Assembly: GCF_014646575.1 (NCBI RefSeq)
Contig: NZ_BMNN01000001.1
Coordinates: 496,001-560,000 of the forward strand
DNA: 64,000 nucleotides
Reading direction: 5' to 3'
Source: Halopseudomonas pertucinogena
Lineage (GTDB): Bacteria > Pseudomonadota > Gammaproteobacteria > Pseudomonadales > Pseudomonadaceae
The notes beneath the pieces were generated by a model that saw nothing but the letters and a program-made list of their open reading frames with translations, was not told where the DNA came from and searched no databases. A program made the translations under genes and the position numbers. Below, piece by piece: positions 62,283 through 64,000 of this stretch (position 1 is the first letter of the stretch; each line of letters opens with the position of its first letter).

Positions 62283-62946
62283 TGCGGTGTCCTCGCATGT
62301 CTGTTTCGAATTGGTCCAGCCGTAAGCCGCTGGGCGCTAGCGGGGCGCCATCCAGGCATGCCCGTCCATCAATCAGACGCAGTCGACCTTTGATATACAG
62401 GCTTGCCGCCAACGGGTAAAGGGAATGTTCCGTCTGACGCACCCGTTCGGCGAGGGCCTCGACGCTGTCATCGGGCAATACCGGAACATGGGATTGCATG
62501 ATGGCGGGGCCACCATCGAGCTCTTCGGTAACGAAGTGCACCGTGGCGCCATGTTCACTGTCCCCGGCTTCCAGCGCCCGCTGATGGGTGTGCAGGCCGG
62601 TGTATTTGGGCAGCAGCGACGGATGGATGTTCAGCAGCCGCCCCTCGTAACGGGCGACAAACCCGGGTGTGAGGATGCGCATGAAGCCGGCGAGAATGAC
62701 CAGCTCCGGCTGATAGCTGTCTATCAGCTCGGCCAGAGCCTGGTCATAACTGACGCGGTCCGGAAAGTCCCGGTGGCTGAGGATGGCAGTGGCAATGTCG
62801 GCCCGGGCTGCGCGCTGCAGCCCGAACGCGTCGGCGCGGTTGGAGATCACCGCAACGATATTCGCCTGGTCCGGATGCAGCCGATCAATGAACGACTGCA
62901 GGTTACTGCCTGATCCGGAGATCAGGATGACGGTGCGGCAGCCCAC
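62275..62946 (-). CDS. purN: Phosphoribosylglycinamide formyltransferase
   Basis: The 223-residue enzyme formylates GAR in purine synthesis using 10-formyltetrahydrofolate. Seen are ISGSGSNLQSF at the phosphate site, VISNRADAFGL, and NIHPSLLPKYTGLHTH with the catalytic Asn-His, plus the later HFVTEELDGGPAI. It follows purM by 3 bases and overlaps the DUF3108 gene. Confidence 0.96.
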   Translation of the reverse strand: MGCRTVILISGSGSNLQSFIDRLHPDQANIVAVISNRADAFGLQRAARADIATAILSHRDFPDRVSYDQALAELIDSYQPELVILAGFMRILTPGFVARYEGRLLNIHPSLLPKYTGLHTHQRALEAGDSEHGATVHFVTEELDGGPAIMQSHVPVLPDDSVEALAERVRQTEHSLYPLAASLYIKGRLRLIDGRACLDGAPLAPSGLRLDQFETDMRGHRND

Positions 62947-62949
62947 CTA

Positions 62950-64000
62950 TCAGCGGCCGTTGCGCAGTACGACGGCCTCGCCGTTGGCTGCGCCCTGCTC
63001 GATGCTGCCGATGACCCAGGGCTGTTCGCCCGCCTGTTGCAGCACGTTCATGGCGCGCTCGGCCTGGTCGGCACCGACGCAGATGACCATGCCTACACCG
63101 CAGTTGAGTACCCGGTGCATCTCGGTTTCGTCAACGTTGCCCTGTTCCTGCAGCCAGTCGAATACAGCCGGACGCTGCCAGCTGGCCAGGTCGATGCTGG
63201 CGCTGGCGCCTTCGGGCAGCACGCGCGGAATGTTTTCCAGCAGGCCACCGCCGGTGATGTGGGCCATGGCCTTGACGGCACCGGTCTCGCGGATCAGCTG
63301 CAGCAGCGCCTTGACGTAGATGCGGGTCGGTGCCATCAGCAGGTCGGTCAGCGGCTGGCCGTCGAGCTGGACGTTCTGGATGTCGGCCCCGGCCACCTCG
63401 ATGATCTTGCGGATCAGCGAATAACCGTTGGAGTGGGGGCCGGAGGAGGGCAGGGCCAGCAGCACGTCGCCGGGCTGTACCTTGCTGCCATCGATGATCT
63501 CGGATTTCTCCACTACGCCGACGCAGAAGCCGGCCAGGTCATAGTCGTCGCCTTCATACATGCCGGGCATCTCGGCGGTTTCACCACCGACCAGCGCACA
63601 GCCGGCCAGCTCGCAGCCTGCGCCGATGCCGGTGACCACCTGGGCGGCGACGTCGACATTCAGCTTGCCCGTGGCGTAGTAATCAAGGAAAAACAGCGGC
63701 TCGGCGCCGCAGACCACCAGGTCGTTGACGCACATGGCCACGAGGTCGATGCCGATCTGGTCGTGCTTGTTCAGATCCATCGCCAGTCGCAGCTTGGTGC
63801 CGACGCCGTCGGTTCCGGACACCAGCACCGGCTGACGGTAACCCGCCGGAATCTCGCACAGGGCGCCGAAGCCGCCCAGACCGCCCATGACTTCAGGGCG
63901 CGCAGTGCGCTTGGCGACGTGCTTGATACGATCTACAAGCGCGTTGCCCGCATCGATATCGACACCGGCGTCCTTGTAACTGATGGAGGGCTTGGAGGGC
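62950..64000 (-). CDS. purM: Phosphoribosylformylglycinamidine cyclo-ligase, N-terminus outside the window
   Basis: The reading frame continues to the window edge; the last bases encode [17 protein letters not shown], the conserved PurM start, so only a few N-terminal residues are missing. Motifs include [27 protein letters not shown] and [12 protein letters not shown]. The enzyme closes the imidazole ring (FGAM to AIR). It is the first gene of the purM-purN-DUF3108 operon. Confidence 0.97.
   Translation of the reverse strand, partial: PSKPSISYKDAGVDIDAGNALVDRIKHVAKRTARPEVMGGLGGFGALCEIPAGYRQPVLVSGTDGVGTKLRLAMDLNKHDQIGIDLVAMCVNDLVVCGAEPLFFLDYYATGKLNVDVAAQVVTGIGAGCELAGCALVGGETAEMPGMYEGDDYDLAGFCVGVVEKSEIIDGSKVQPGDVLLALPSSGPHSNGYSLIRKIIEVAGADIQNVQLDGQPLTDLLMAPTRIYVKALLQLIRETGAVKAMAHITGGGLLENIPRVLPEGASASIDLASWQRPAVFDWLQEQGNVDETEMHRVLNCGVGMVICVGADQAERAMNVLQQAGEQPWVIGSIEQGAANGEAVVLRNGR

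Overview
This window is a chromosomal segment of a high-GC gammaproteobacterium close to Pseudomonas. Support comes from the gene orders cpdA-parE-parC-serB-fimX, mutS-fdxA-rsmZ and pncC-recA-recX. It differs from classical Pseudomonas in carrying a lysine-type EF-P with its EpmA and EpmB modification enzymes. That combination would fit the Halopseudomonas (P. pertucinogena) lineage, but this placement is an inference. No prophage, integrase, CRISPR array or complete insertion sequence was seen. Almost everything is housekeeping or metabolic.

Layout. 1-8.4 kb: end of cpdA, parE, a retropepsin-like protease, parC, an Smp/YtjB-like membrane protein, and serB. 8.4-12.3 kb: the c-di-GMP proteins FimX and a PilZ-domain protein. 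12.5-15.2 kb: epmB, efp and epmA. 15.4-17.8 kb: an acetate permease operon (small membrane protein, yjcH, actP). 17.8-18.6 kb: a gene-poor gap that holds a textbook Rsm-type small RNA (rsmZ), an orphan IS-end-like repeat and the fdxA terminator. 18.6-25.3 kb: fdxA, mutS, pncC, a LexA box, recA, recX, a LOG-family protein and a small exported protein. 25.4-36.1 kb: a DMT transporter, a MxtR/ErdR (CrbS/CrbR)-type two-component system, AzlCD, an MFS transporter, an AI-2E-family permease, a membrane hydrolase and a crotonase. 36.3-40.2 kb: tRNA-Ser(GGA), the B12-independent methionine synthase pair mesX-mesD, DUF3010, a deaminase and RlpA. 40.4-46.7 kb: two overlapping CNNM/CBS genes, an MFS transporter, a membrane-anchored Mrr-type nuclease and YhhN. 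46.8-52.2 kb: a five-gene B12 uptake operon behind a cobalamin riboswitch. 52.3-58 kb: a 2H phosphoesterase, a CBS protein, an alcohol dehydrogenase, YihY, endonuclease I and a 3-hydroxyacyl-CoA dehydrogenase. 58.1-61 kb: cobU-cobT-cobC-cobS. 61-61.5 kb: REP elements and a ~35-bp tandem array. 61.5-64 kb: DUF3108, purN and the 3' part of purM.

How the genes connect. B12 is a theme: corrinoid uptake under a riboswitch, nucleotide-loop assembly, and a B12-independent methionine synthase lie within 25 kb of each other. Acetate use is a second theme: actP-yjcH lies about 9 kb from a sensor/regulator pair of the type known to control acetate genes.

The two strongest observations are as follows. 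The recA reading frame is intact but lacks about 30 residues covering the L2 DNA-binding loop and its preceding beta strand. An unlabelled small RNA at 18064-18198 has four GGA-in-loop hairpins and a terminator, which identifies it as RsmZ.
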